Source: Polyporus tsugae
Taxonomy: Eukaryota; Basidiomycota; Agaricomycetes; Polyporales; Polyporaceae
Direction: 5' to 3'
DNA: 64,000 nt
Assembly (NCBI GenBank): GCA_024305745.1
Contig: JAHRBS010000007.1
Span: 3,951,776-4,015,775 of the forward strand
Positions 37,130-47,678 of the stretch are shown here, in pieces. A model generated the notes under the pieces. The model did no database searches and was not told the DNA's origin. It saw nothing but the letters and a program-made list of their open reading frames with translations. Positions within the stretch are counted from its first letter, which is position 1; each line of letters starts with the position of its first letter. The translations under genes were made by a program, and so were the position numbers.

Positions 37130-38003
37130 TGCGAGAATGCAGGGCGACTGCAACCTCGCAGCGTTTACACGAGTGCATCAAGCGGGTGACTGCGAGATTG
37201 CAGGAGAACTGCGTTCTCGCAAGGAATGCACATAAGGTGCGAGGTAGCAGGGCAACTGCGTTCTCGCACCCATGCGTGAGATCAACTGCGAGAAAGCAGG
37301 GCGACTGCAATCTCGCAGCGTTTACAGGAATGTGTCCAACGGAAGAGTGCGAGATTGCAGGTGAACTGCATTCTCGCAAGGAACGGACATACGATGCGAG
37401 GTCGCAGGTGAACTGCATTCTCGCAATGTTCACGGAGGTAGATATTGTGAATGACTGCGAGAACGCAGGGCATCTGCTATCACGGAGCATTCACGGAAAT
37501 ATATAATATATGATTCACTGCGGGGTAGCAGGTGGCCTGCGTTCCCGCAAGCGACAAGAAGTGTCGATACGGTGCGAGAAAGCAGGGCGACTGCAACCTC
37601 GCAGTATACACATGAGTTGAAATGGGCGACTGCGAGGATGCAGGAGAACTGCATTCTCGCACGGATGGGTGAGATCGACTGCGAGAACGCAGGGCGACTG
37701 CAACCTCGCAGTGGTTGTATGAGTGCGTGAAACGGATGAGTGCGAGAATGCAGGTGAACTGCATTCTCGCAAAGAATGGACATACGGTGCGAGGTTGCAG
37801 GCGAACTGCGTTCTCGCAACGTTCGCAGAGGCAGACACTGTGAATGATTGCGAGAACGCAGGACAACTGCTATCTCGCAGCATTCACGAACGTGGATAGT
37901 GGCATTGGTGCGAGGTAGCAGGTGTCCTGCGTTCTCGCAGGAGTTGGATGGGAAAGTGAGGTATATGATATGTGCGAGAATGCAGTGAGACTGCATCCTC
38001 GCA
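37130..38003. repeat. Array of sixteen 31-nt hairpin units
   Basis: Units start at 37130, 37191, 37238, 37287, 37348, 37395, 37456, 37519, 37573, 37631, 37680, 37741, 37788, 37849, 37909 and 37973. Each follows one plan: TGCGAG, 3 nt, GCAG, 5 nt, CTGC, 3 nt, CTCGCA. The outer 6-nt and inner 4-nt arms are inverted complements, so each can fold as a 6-bp stem, a 3x3 internal loop, a 4-bp stem and a 5-nt loop, in DNA or RNA on either strand. Unit 7 is the most decayed, unit 8 has compensating changes (CGGGGT... CCCGCA). Spacers of 16-33 nt are not palindromic. No consistent ORF spans the array. It is not a bacterial CRISPR: the genome is fungal, spacers are repeated and there are no cas genes. 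Confidence 0.9.
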
Positions 38004-38319
38004 ACGTACGGGAACAGAACACAGCGGGCGACGTACGCGACAGAAAACGAGTGCGCCGAGGGTCTTTGGGGGCTATGACACGCGCTGCACGACGAATCAG
38101 GCAGGTGGAGTGGCTGGGGTCCAGGTGATCTTAACAGGCCTATTCGCCTAATACCGGGCCCAAGGGCCTAGGTTCCGCCCATCTCCGCCCCAAAGCGGGC
38201 CCCTCGGCGTGGGAAGGGGCCCATCGGAAAGCCGCCGCCGCCGCCGTCGCGACGGTCCCATTCCCATGAAAATCTGCCGCATTTTGAGCGCACACCGGAC
38301 CTCGCGCCCTGGAGCCTCG

Positions 38320-38322
<3 letters not shown>

Positions 38323-38358
<36 letters not shown>

Positions 38359-38373
38359 GGGGGGGGGGGGGGG
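38323..38373 (+). repeat. (CT)16 microsatellite followed by G16
   Basis: CT dinucleotides run from 38323 to 38355, then AA, then G from 38358 to 38373. The pyrimidine run next to a purine run could adopt non-B structures. Confidence 0.95.
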
Positions 38374-39007
38374 TCACATGACCCAGAGCAGGTCATGTGA
38401 CGTGATGAAATCGTGCGATCTGATCTGAAATCCATCAGAACTTAGAGCCAAGAAAGGGTTCCCCGAATGCGGCGAGCGCGCATCGCAGGGGTCCTCAACG
38501 GCTGAGATGTTTGCGAAATAAAAAAACTCGCTATTGCCTCTTCTAGGGCGCTTAATTGCCTTTTTGGGCGCCGGGCCACGCATTCGATCGATCGCCTCCC
38601 TCGGCGGCTTTGCGACGTCCTCAACTTCAATAATTCACCTGCATCTCTGTCCATCTTAATTCGTGCAAAATAAACTAAATCGTCAAAGCTAAAAAAGATT
38701 CGGTTTGCAGGTTTGTTTCCTCTCATTTGATCGATGCTTGGTCGCCTTTTTGGGGCGTGACTTTGTTGAGGTCGTCAGTATGCCATCCATCGTTTTGTTC
38801 CGCTTCATTTAGGCGCCAATATTAAGTAAGATGCCTACATCCTGTCTGATGCCCACTAAAGGGTTAGGGTCAGGAGGGTCTCTTAAGGCAGCAACTGATA
38901 TTGCGTCGTTAGGAACAGACCAGCCACTGAACCAGCTACGCCAAAAAGGGCGCAATATCAAGCTTGGCTGGTACTATTATATGTGTGCATCTCAGATGCC
39001 CTAGAAA

Positions 39008-39037
39008 TTAGGGTTAGGGTTAGGGTTAGGGTTAGGG
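39008..39037 (+). repeat. Interstitial telomeric repeat (TTAGGG)5
   Basis: Five perfect TTAGGG units followed by a degenerate GTAGG. A further GGGTTAGGGTCAGG lies at about 38862. TTAGGG is the usual telomere repeat of basidiomycetes. The array is internal, with tens of kilobases on both sides. Confidence 0.95.
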
Positions 39038-39505
39038 GTAGGAAACCCCATATCCGCAAAGCACCCCTATCTATATACTATTTAGAACGGGTTAGCTGAA
39101 ATCTTAGCGCAAGGATGCTATAATATTCAGCAGCAGGCATGGAATAGAATGGACAACTAAATGGACAAAGGCTCAATTGACCCTCATTCACACCCAAAAA
39201 GCAAGCATGAGAGGCATGCTCTAACAATAATCAAGCTAGCACCTGGATGGTAGCCAAAATAAAAACAAAACAATGCACTGGTCTATTGTCAGAATTGGAC
39301 CCTCAATCACCAATCTTGCCCCAGCACGGCCATATTCCGAGCAGACACCTTTTGACTACTAATACGGCCACAAGACCTCATATCTACAAGGAGTAGGAGT
39401 ATAGGGTCAATATATCCCCTCTTTTTGCTAGACTTGGAGAAAAGTGGGCTCAGATGCTGGTGTTACTTCTATATAAACTGATGATGTATATATGGTGTTT
39501 GACGA

Positions 39506-39605
39506 TGTCATGAATGCTTCATTTGGCGCCTGCTACCAGCATCTTAGTTTCCTTTTCCGGACAATCTACTTCTCACGTCACACTTATTGTTCTCCGTTGC
39601 ATTGT
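39506..39605 (+). mobile_element. Truncated A-family LTR
   Basis: The first 100 bp (TGTCATGAATG... to GTTGCATTGT) match the start of the LTRs at 47679 and 54266, then similarity ends. It is a broken solo LTR fragment. Confidence 0.85.
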
Positions 39606-39642
39606 GATGAACTCGAGGCTGTGGGGGGGGCAAGAGTTCCGA

Positions 39643-39732
39643 CTGTAAGTCAAACGCAAGGAGATCTTAGAGTCAGTGAGTGAACGACTTGATTGTATGT
39701 TACCAAGTACCTGTAAGTCAAACGCAAGGAGA
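39643..39732 (+). repeat. 22-bp direct repeats
   Basis: 39643-39664 and 39711-39732 are identical (CTGTAAGTCAAACGC...). A related AGTCAG(C/T)GAGTGAAC string occurs at about 39671 and 39790. Function unknown. Confidence 0.85.
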
Positions 39733-39890
39733 CTAAGGTAAAGTCGGTAACCACAAGTAAGAGAGAGGTATATATAGTGCTTACTCTTCAGTCAGCGAGT
39801 GAACAACTGAAGAGCAGGGAGCAGAGAATGCAGTCCTTATATACTACAAGAGGGAGTGCATGAGTAAGCGATAAAGAAGTCACACGTGCG

Positions 39891-40335
39891 TGTTACAAAC
39901 GGCTCATTGGCGCCTACACTCAGCGTCTTAGTTTCCTTTTCCGGACGATCCACCCTTTACATTGCACTTATTGTTCTCCATTGCATTGTATCTTGTTCTT
40001 TGTTTATTAGCACAATAGCTCCTTTATTGTCCATCATCGCTATTGTTGTGTTCCTATCATTCTCTCATAACCACAGTCACCCATTGTCCCGGTTTCCCAT
40101 TGTCCTCTGTACATATGTAAGCACCTGTACTTCACTGTCTGGAGACCTCAGTTTCGACCTCTTGTCTCCAGGTAAGCCTCGCTGTATTTTGCTTGTTAGA
40201 TACTTCGCTCAATACATCTCGTCTCCAGCCCCTGACCGTTGAGCCCTGCTCCACTCTCGCTGCAACAAGCGCTTATTGATGCCCTTGCTCGTCTCATAAG
40301 TCTCCCTGGTCCTTACTCGATGGCCAGTCGTAACA
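39891..40335 (+). mobile_element. 5' LTR of remnant element A1
   Basis: 445 bp, starting TGTTAC and ending GTAACA, aligned along its length to the LTRs at 47679-48696 and 54266-54711. The first 20 bp differ from the other copies. The sequence after it, TTAGGTCGAAAC, is the same as after the central LTR and is the presumed primer-binding region. Confidence 0.85.
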
Positions 40336-41203
40336 TTAGGTCGAAACTGCTTCACAAGCACCAGCGTACCCACAACCCTTTCCCCTTTCCTTCTCGTACG
40401 GTACGCACTTTTGATCCTCTGTGTTGGCCTAGCGTAGTACATGCTCTAGTCTCACACCATTGGACGTGGTCTTGATTCAACTCGAGGCTTGCCACTTTCA
40501 AGTGGTACAGTGCATGGAAAGCTCCTAACCCGAGACCCCGGCACTGACAAAAGTGGTCCGCCTCATGGCGTGGGAGGCTAGAGAAAGGCGGCAAAACGAA
40601 GCCAAGGCAGGACACCCCTGGGCCTGTGTCCCTTGAGGTTAAGACACAGCAATAGGCCGAGGAAGCTGAGCAGACAGTGTTGGATTGTGCACCTGCCGTC
40701 CCCATTCCTGGGATAGGAAACGAGACCCCCTATCCTTTTTCCATCCCACCACCCTCATCACTCCGCTGATGGCGATCCCTTCATTCACGCATGTGGCCGA
40801 GCTGAGTAACCTAAAAGCTTGGCTCAAGGCACTTGAGAAAGAGGTCCTGAAAGCACAAATCAAGATGCTTGGCAAGTGGATGGCCGCCCTCACACCATAG
40901 CCAAGGAGGAGGGTTTCTGATTTGAGCCGCACTAGATGCTGCGTGTGCCAGCTTGAGCCTCAATAGTCGTTTTTCAGTGCTGGGTTCGTCCTTTGTGTAC
41001 TAAGTAAATCATGATGGACAACACTTTCATATTCCTATACGGTTATTCAGCAAGCAGCGATATAAGGATACTGTAGCTATGGTTGATAGTGGAGCTACAT
41101 GTCACAGTTTTTCGCGCCACATTTGGTACCACAGTCACAGCCACCAACCCTAACTCCAGGTTCACCCATTTTCGGACTCCAGCCTGGACACTGGTCATCA
41201 TTA
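40336..41203 (+). mobile_element. Remnant A1: leader, gag end and protease start
   Basis: The leader matches element A2 (48697 onward), but most of gag is deleted. What remains is a helix-forming gag C-terminus (AELSNLKAWLKALEKEV) near 40797-40880, the gag/pol junction with heptamer GGGTTTC just before TGA (about 40911), and the protease start MVDSGAT near 41080. Homology to A2 stops near 41110, where other DNA and then element B follow. Confidence 0.75.
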
Positions 41204-41518
41204 TGTAATAGTACTTACCTCTTTGTTCTCCTTTTGGACTGGCTCACCTGCCATCAGTACCCAAGCCTGCCCTGAAGCCAGGTGGTCTGTGCACCTGTCA
41301 TGTATAGTATATAAGGGCTGTGATGTGGGCTCAGAGACCTTAGATTCTGTCTCTTGTTCATTCCCCCATCATCTGTAGGCAGCTTAACAGCCCCTGCCAT
41401 CCTCTGCCTTCTAGTCTAGGCCAATCTATCCTCTACTTCTGTTGCCACCCTCTGTGTGTCTCCATCAGTGAGCCCCCCCCTTTTGTTTGTTTTGTGGCAC
41501 AGTCGTTCGGCTGTGACA
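41204..41518 (+). mobile_element. Probable 5' LTR of element B
   Basis: About 315 bp beginning TGTAATAG and ending CTGTGACA. It holds a TATA-like GTATAGTATATAAGGG at about 41305 and is followed by TTAGACAG, similar in placement to the A-family TTAGGTCG. No second copy is found in the window, so the call rests on structure alone. Confidence 0.5.
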
Positions 41519-41552
41519 TTAGACAGAATCTCACACCTAGGCCCCTGGTTCA

Positions 41553-42269
41553 GTGCCCAAGTCACTAGCCAGCCGTCTCTCTTCCCTCCAGGAGTTTTAT
41601 ACACGTTTATCATCCCCCATTCCCTCTGCAGAGCAAGACCTCCAGGAGTTTACCCGTCGCCACTTCAAGAGGCACGGCCATCTCCCAGTCCAGGACCAGA
41701 TATCCTGTGTACTTGTGGACTCTGCTGAGGATCGCCTTTGCTACCGCCTTCGGGAGCACGCACCTCTGATCCCTCGTCGCAAGGCTCTGCCTCAATCTGT
41801 CCCCTACGCCCGACCTTTGCCCAACACACCCCGCATCCAGGCACCCACACCCACGCTACCAATCCCTGTCCTACCACTACCTATCCCCCTTGCGTGCCGC
41901 ATCTCTGCTGCACCACTTCTAGCTTTCACCCGCACCGACATCAATGACAACCTCGCTATCATCGAGACCAAGGCCCACGCCGTCCTCAAGCGCCTCCAAG
42001 CTGTCTTCGACCGCAAGGCGCTACTCGACGACCTTCCACACGACCATTGTCTAGCCATCCAACGTGTCGGCGACCAACTGGAGTGGATCAGTGACAACAT
42101 CAACCACAGCGGACCCAACTGGACCCACCGTCAACAGCAGAGCATTGACTGGTTCTGCAAGGAGTTTGGAAAGATAAAGTTTTCGGGTTTAGGACAACGC
42201 TTCCCTAGAGTAGTGAACGCAATTGTTGAGCTAGACAAGTTTGGGTACTTAGACTGGATCGTCCTGTAG
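41553..42269 (+). other. Open frame without ATG, upstream of gag in element B
   Basis: About 238 codons stay open between LTR B and gag, with no ATG in frame. The translation has a central Pro-rich stretch and a C-terminal part with regular hydrophobic spacing (LDDLPHDHCLAIQRVGDQL). It could be an extra 5' ORF of this element type, or the N-terminal part of gag read through lost signals. I recognise no domain. Confidence 0.4.
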
Positions 42270-42469
42270 TCTCCCCTTTGGTACAACAAACCCTGGAGTT
42301 TGGAATACATCATGTCTCGCTTTGAAGTTCTCCCAATGGATGCCTTTGGGCCCAATGAACCACGCACCCCACCCGGTGGAGGAAACCCACCTGAAACAGA
42401 AATGACCCCCCCCGGCCAGCATCTCAACACCCCACATGCCCGCCGTCACCAACACCGACCCTTGAACCA

Positions 42470-43899
42470 ATGCAGGAACCCACGACCTGGTCCTTTCAAG
42501 GCGTAGAGTACAACACACTCGAAGAGGCAATCCGAGTATCGGATACACACTTTGAAATCCATGCCTCATACATCAATTGGTTGCTAGCAGTAACCAACGA
42601 CATGTTCAGGAAGGATATTGTGGAAGTCTACAACCAGCTAGGAAACAAAATGTACGAACACCGAAACTCAACTGTTGTCGACATTCATGATCTCCGAACC
42701 CAACAAGAAAATTTTGTCACCCATGCAACACTTTGTAGGAACCTGGATGACCTGGAAACCCGCTGTTACGACTTGGAGACAGAGAACGACACACTCAAGG
42801 CTGAAAGGGAAGTCCTCAAAATGGAGATGGATGTCCTCAACACCAACACTATGATGCTCGTTGAGGCGATCAAGGAACTGAAAACGCAAGTTGCTTCACT
42901 CATTTCTCACCCGATCACGGCACCTACCCGCACGGCCCCGGCAATGGCCCCATTGCACAACACCCACCGGCCTAGAATCAGGGACCCTCCCAAGTTTAAA
43001 GGCAAGACCCCGGATCTTACGGTGGAGCAGTGGTTCCAGAAACTCGGTATTTGGTTCCGGTACCAGAACATCACACAGCAGACGATGACAAGATCACCAC
43101 CGCTTTGTTGTTCTTGGAAGGAGGAGCCCAGTCGTACATGGATGACTATGCCCAAAAAGCTGCAGACAACACCTACCTTGGCACCTGGACCAGTTTCGTC
43201 GACCAGCTCAAGAGCGGATACCGGGAACTAGCACCAGAGAAGTCCGCTCAACAATCTTTGGAGGAACTGTGTGCTAAGTCCCACTCGTCCCTCGCCTTGT
43301 TTGCGGAGAACTTCCACCATTTTGCCATCAAGTCTGGTTACTCTGATGTGGAGCTCATTCATTGTATTGACACTTAGTGCAAGGGTGATCTCCGTACCAC
43401 TATGATCACCCACCGCTCCTTGTCACCGTTTACTATTCCGACAAAGTGGGAGAACTTCCTTGACTGGGTGCTCAAAATTGAGATGAACTACCGAGGAAAC
43501 AAGTACCACAAGGCCGCCTCCTCTTCAAGAGCTGCCAGAGATCCCGATGCCATGGACATCGATGCAATGCGCAAGCCGGAGAAGCTCTCCAAGGAACAAG
43601 AGGACTGGCTAGCCAAGAAGATGTGCTTCCGGTGCAGCAAACACCCTTACAAGTCTGGCACCAAGTGTCGCAACCCGGTATACAAGGGGTACTATGAGCT
43701 TCCCGACTTTAAAGGCAAGGGTGTTGCACCAACCAAGATATGGGCCGTCGAGGAAGAAGCCAAGACCGAAGACCAGGACCGAATGGAGTTTGTTGTTAAT
43801 GCACTCAAGGAGTTTGAACTCAGGAGCAAGCAAGAGCACCAGGAAACCACTGCACGGATCGTTGAGACCAACGAGCAGGATTTTCTCCAGCGGATGTAA
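42470..43899 (+). pseudogene. Element B gag
   Basis: The ATG at 42470 opens a frame with a coiled-coil-like segment (about residues 90-150), then the capsid motif PPKFKGKTPDLTVEQWF. A frameshift near 43065 moves the reading to the frame that continues as ADDDKITTALLFLEGGAQ. A TAG at 43375-43377 interrupts it and it ends at TAA 43897-43899. A Cys-rich segment CFRCSKHPYKSGTKC lies near 43625, a degenerate zinc-knuckle candidate. Gag packages the element RNA in virus-like particles. This copy cannot do so. Confidence 0.75.
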
Positions 43900-46800
43900 C
43901 GGGGGACTGGCCGTAACATCCGATCTATATGTACTAGTAACGTAAACCACCTAGAGGAATCATTTGTACCTAAATCAAACTATCTATATCTCGCTTCATC
44001 ACGCAGACAGCGACAGTCACTCGATTTAAAACTCACCCTCAGGCAAGGAATACGTGAAATCCAGTCAGAAGGGCTCCTAGATTGTGGAGCCTATTCGAGT
44101 TTTGCACACTATCGTTTTGTTCAGGAACATGGCCTGGAATTACAACGCCTCTCACGAGAGATACGAGTGTTCAATGCCGATGCAATGGAGAACAAGAAGG
44201 GTCTGATCACGCACTATGTCCGGTGTCTTGTCACAATCGACAACCACACTAGTTGGCAGTCCTTTCTGGTCACAGATATAGGAAACGAGGATATCATTGT
44301 CGGCATGACTTTCCTCCGGGAACACAACCCAGAAGTTGATTGGAAGGCGGGTCAAGTAAAGTTTACACGCTGCCCGCACACCTGTCTACCCAGCCCAGTT
44401 TCGGTACAGGACAAAGAAATCCGGACGGTGGAGGAGCCCCGACTAGAGGAGTTTGCACGAGACACCTACGGTCAGCTAGACCGCGAGCCCTGGGACAGTG
44501 CCGAACAGTTTGTACATTGAATGCAGTTTTCTGATGACCCTGATGCCTGCGCTCTGCGAACACGGATTGAGGAGAAGAAGGAAGGAACACCAGTGCCAGG
44601 AAGCCAAGACAAGGACTACTGGTCTAATCATGTGCCCACCCACTATCATCAGTACGGTGACGTGTTTTCCAAGACAGCCTCAGAGCGGATGCCAACTCGC
44701 AAGCCCTATGCCCACCCCATTGAGTTTGTGGAAGGAGCAACACTGCCAAAGCCAGCAAAGCTTTACCCACTCAACCTCCAGGAACGGAACTCTCTCGATG
44801 GATGGATCAATGAACAGGAAGCTAAGGGATATATCCAAAGGTCAAAGAGCCCAGCTGCTGCTCCTGTATTCTTTGTCAAGAAAAAGGATGGCAGCCTGCA
44901 ACTGGTACAGGACTACCGCGCCCTCAATGCTGTCACCAAGAAGGACAAGTTCCCTATACCACGGATCCCGGACCTTATCGACCGTTTATCTCAGTCATCA
45001 ATCTTCACCTCACTGGACCTGAGGTGTGGGTACAATAATGTTTGTATACGGAAAGGAGATGAAGAGAAGGCAGCGTTTATCACTCACCGTGGTCTGTACG
45101 AGCCAACGGTGATGACTTTTGGTCTTTGCAATGCCCCAAGCACCTTCCAGGCTATGACAAATGAGATCCTCAAGGAGGAGATTGCTATGGGACATGTGGT
45201 AGTTTACATTGACAATATCCTCATCTTCACAGATGAACTCACACTCCACCGGCAACTCACAGAACAAGTGCTCCAGAAACTACGGGCAAACAATCTCTTC
45301 ATTAAGCCTGAGAAGTGCAAGTTTGAACAACAGTCGGTTGAATTCCTTGGGCTGATCATCTCGAAGGACTCCATCACCATGGACCCAGCCAAGGTTGAAG
45401 GTGTAAAGAACTGGCCAACGCCAACCAAAGTCAAGCATGTACAAGCATTCCTTGGCCTTGCCAACTTCTACTGATGTTTCATCAAGGACTTCTCAAAGAT
45501 AGCTCACCTGCTCACAGTTCTCACCTGCAAGGACGCACCTTGGCAGTGGGGAGAAGACCAAGAAAATGCCTTCCAGAGCCTCAAGACCGCCTTCACCACT
45601 GCTCCGATCCTCCAAATCCCCAATGACACTGCACCTTTCCGCCTGGAAACAGACTCATCTGACTTTGCCACAGGGGCAGTACTGGAACAGTTGGGTGAAG
45701 ATAAACTATGGCACCCAGTAGTGTTTTACTCCAAGTCCTTGAATGAGCATGAACGCAACTATGAGATCTATGACAAGGAGTTACTGGCCATCATACGCGC
45801 TTTGGAGGAATATCACCACTACCTGGAGGGACACCCTGAGCCGGTTGAGATCTGGTCGGATTACCTTAACCTCACCTACTTCTGGCAGGCCCAGAAGCTC
45901 ACTTGTCGCCAAGCTCGCTGGAGTTTATTCCTTTCCCGTTTCAACTTCAACCTACAACACCGATCTGGCAAGACAATGCTTCGTGCCGACCCTCTGTCCA
46001 GGAGGCCAGATCATGAGGAGGGGGTAAACAGCAACAATGATGGTTGAATGCTGCTGAAGCCGGAGTTTTTTGCCATCAAAGCCATGCAAACCACCCACAC
46101 CTCTGAAGTTGACGACAAGCAACTACTGGACAAGATCAAGAAGGCACTTGAAGATGACACAATGACCAAGGATTACAAGGCACTGCTCAATAGCAGCCCT
46201 CGGGAGTTTGGAAAGCCACTGCAAGAATGGAACTTCAAGAACGGTCTCCTGCTCTATCAGGGAAAGGTCTATGTCCCAAAGGACCAGGAACTACGACTGG
46301 AGCTGCTCAAACTCCACCATGACACCACACTCGCTGGGCACCCTGGCCAATGGAAGACCCAGGAACTTATCAGCCGCAACTACTGGTGGCCTGGAATGTC
46401 AGTCGATGTCAAGAAGTATGTCAAGGGGTGCGAAACATGCCAACGTAATAAAGCCTCACGCAACCCTCCCTTCGGACTACTGCAGCCAAATAAAGTCCCA
46501 GCTGGGCCATGGGAGATCTGGAGCATTGACCTCATCACTCAACTTCCTGAGTCCTGTGACAGACACGGCAATGTTTACACGGCCATCGCAGTGGTGGTAG
46601 ACCAGTTGACCAAGCGAGCCCACTTCTTTGCATGTGATGACCACTTCTCAGCCTCAGATGTGGCAGAGCTTGTCTACAAACACATACTCAAACATCATGG
46701 CCTACCCCGACAGATCATTTCAGATCGAGGAACACAGTTTGCCAGTGCGCTCTTCAAGGAGTTTTGTGGGAAGCTGGGCATCTGAGCCTCTATGTCAACA

Positions 46801-47667
46801 GCCTATCACCTCCAAACCGATGGTCAGACGGAACGAGTCAACCAGTCATTAGAACAGTACCTACGGATCTTCACCAAACACCGCCCAGACAATTGGGCCT
46901 CCCTTCTGTCCACTGCCGAGTTTTCCTACAACAATGCTGCACACGAGTCTACCGGCTTATCACCCTTCTTTGTGGAATATGGATACCACCCCAAGATGGC
47001 CCCAGATGTACAGGGAGAACTAGGTTTCCCGACCCTCAAGGACATCTTCCAGTACCAAACAGAGGCCCGGGAACAGGCACAAGCATCCCTAATCCTCGCT
47101 ACAGAACGGATGAAGTGGTACTACGACAAACACAAGAGTGAAGTGCCATTCAAGGTTGGGGACAAAGTCCTCCTCAAAGGAAGGGACCTCAGGATCAAAC
47201 AGTCATCAGCAAAGTTATCCGCAAAGAACTATGGGCCCTACAAAATCGTCAATCAAGTTGGGCCGGTCAATTTTCATCTACAACTCCCAGCCACAAACAA
47301 GGTCCACCCTGTCTTCCATGCTTCCAAACTCATCCCCTACCACGAGGACAAGATTGGCAACCATAACCCGTCGAAACCACCAGTCATAGAGGTGGAAGGA
47401 CATGACAAGTTTGAGGTCGAAAAGATCCTCGACTCCAAGACCTACTACGGATATGTCCGATACCTTGTGAAATGGGTTGGATACAATATCAGCGAAGCCA
47501 CTTGGGAACCAGTACAGAATGTCAAGCACTGCAAAGAACTACTCGATGAATTCCACACCTCGCACCCTGATGCTGTTCAACCAATATCCCTCACCAATCC
47601 ACGGCCGGTACAAGCTCAGTTTAATCATCAAGTTTGGTACGATCGCTTCGCTGGAGCTCAGCCTTGA
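43900..47667 (+). pseudogene. Element B pol (Ty3/Gypsy chromovirus) with four in-frame TGA
   Basis: The frame continues that of gag after its TAA. Order: protease (LLDCGAYSSF near 44080, so D-C-G), reverse transcriptase (FFVKKKDGS, LDLRCGYNN, catalytic box YIDN), RNase H (ETDSSDFATG), integrase (H-H-C-C zinc finger with WWPG; then SIDLITQLP, ISDRGTQF and the Glu in QTERVNQ) and a C-terminal chromodomain (FEVEKILDSK to ATWEPVQN). This order RT-RH-IN-chromodomain defines chromoviruses. Stops lie at 44518-44520, 45472-45474, 46045-46047 and 46783-46785; all are TGA where Arg is expected. The RT box has Asn for the second Asp. Dead element. Confidence 0.88.
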
Positions 47668-47678
47668 GGAGGGGGTAG

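Larger units (their letters stand above)
38004..39505. other. Non-coding, repeat-rich transition to the retrotransposon region
   Basis: No gene seen. Contains the (CT)16 and G16 tracts, an interstitial telomere array, and three copies of a CGCCTTTTTGGGCG-like motif (about 38553, 38742 and inverted at 38940). Base composition becomes less GC-rich after about 38.4 kb. Confidence 0.5.

Noticed and set aside
37130..38003. CRISPR array
   Set aside because: Units are of constant size with spacers between, but the genome is fungal, the spacers are repeated within the higher-order unit, unit starts are irregular and there are no cas genes.
43897..43899. Stop-codon read-through between gag and pol of element B
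   Set aside because: Gag and pol are in one frame across this TAA, but the copy has many C-to-T stops, so a mutated CAA is simpler than programmed read-through.
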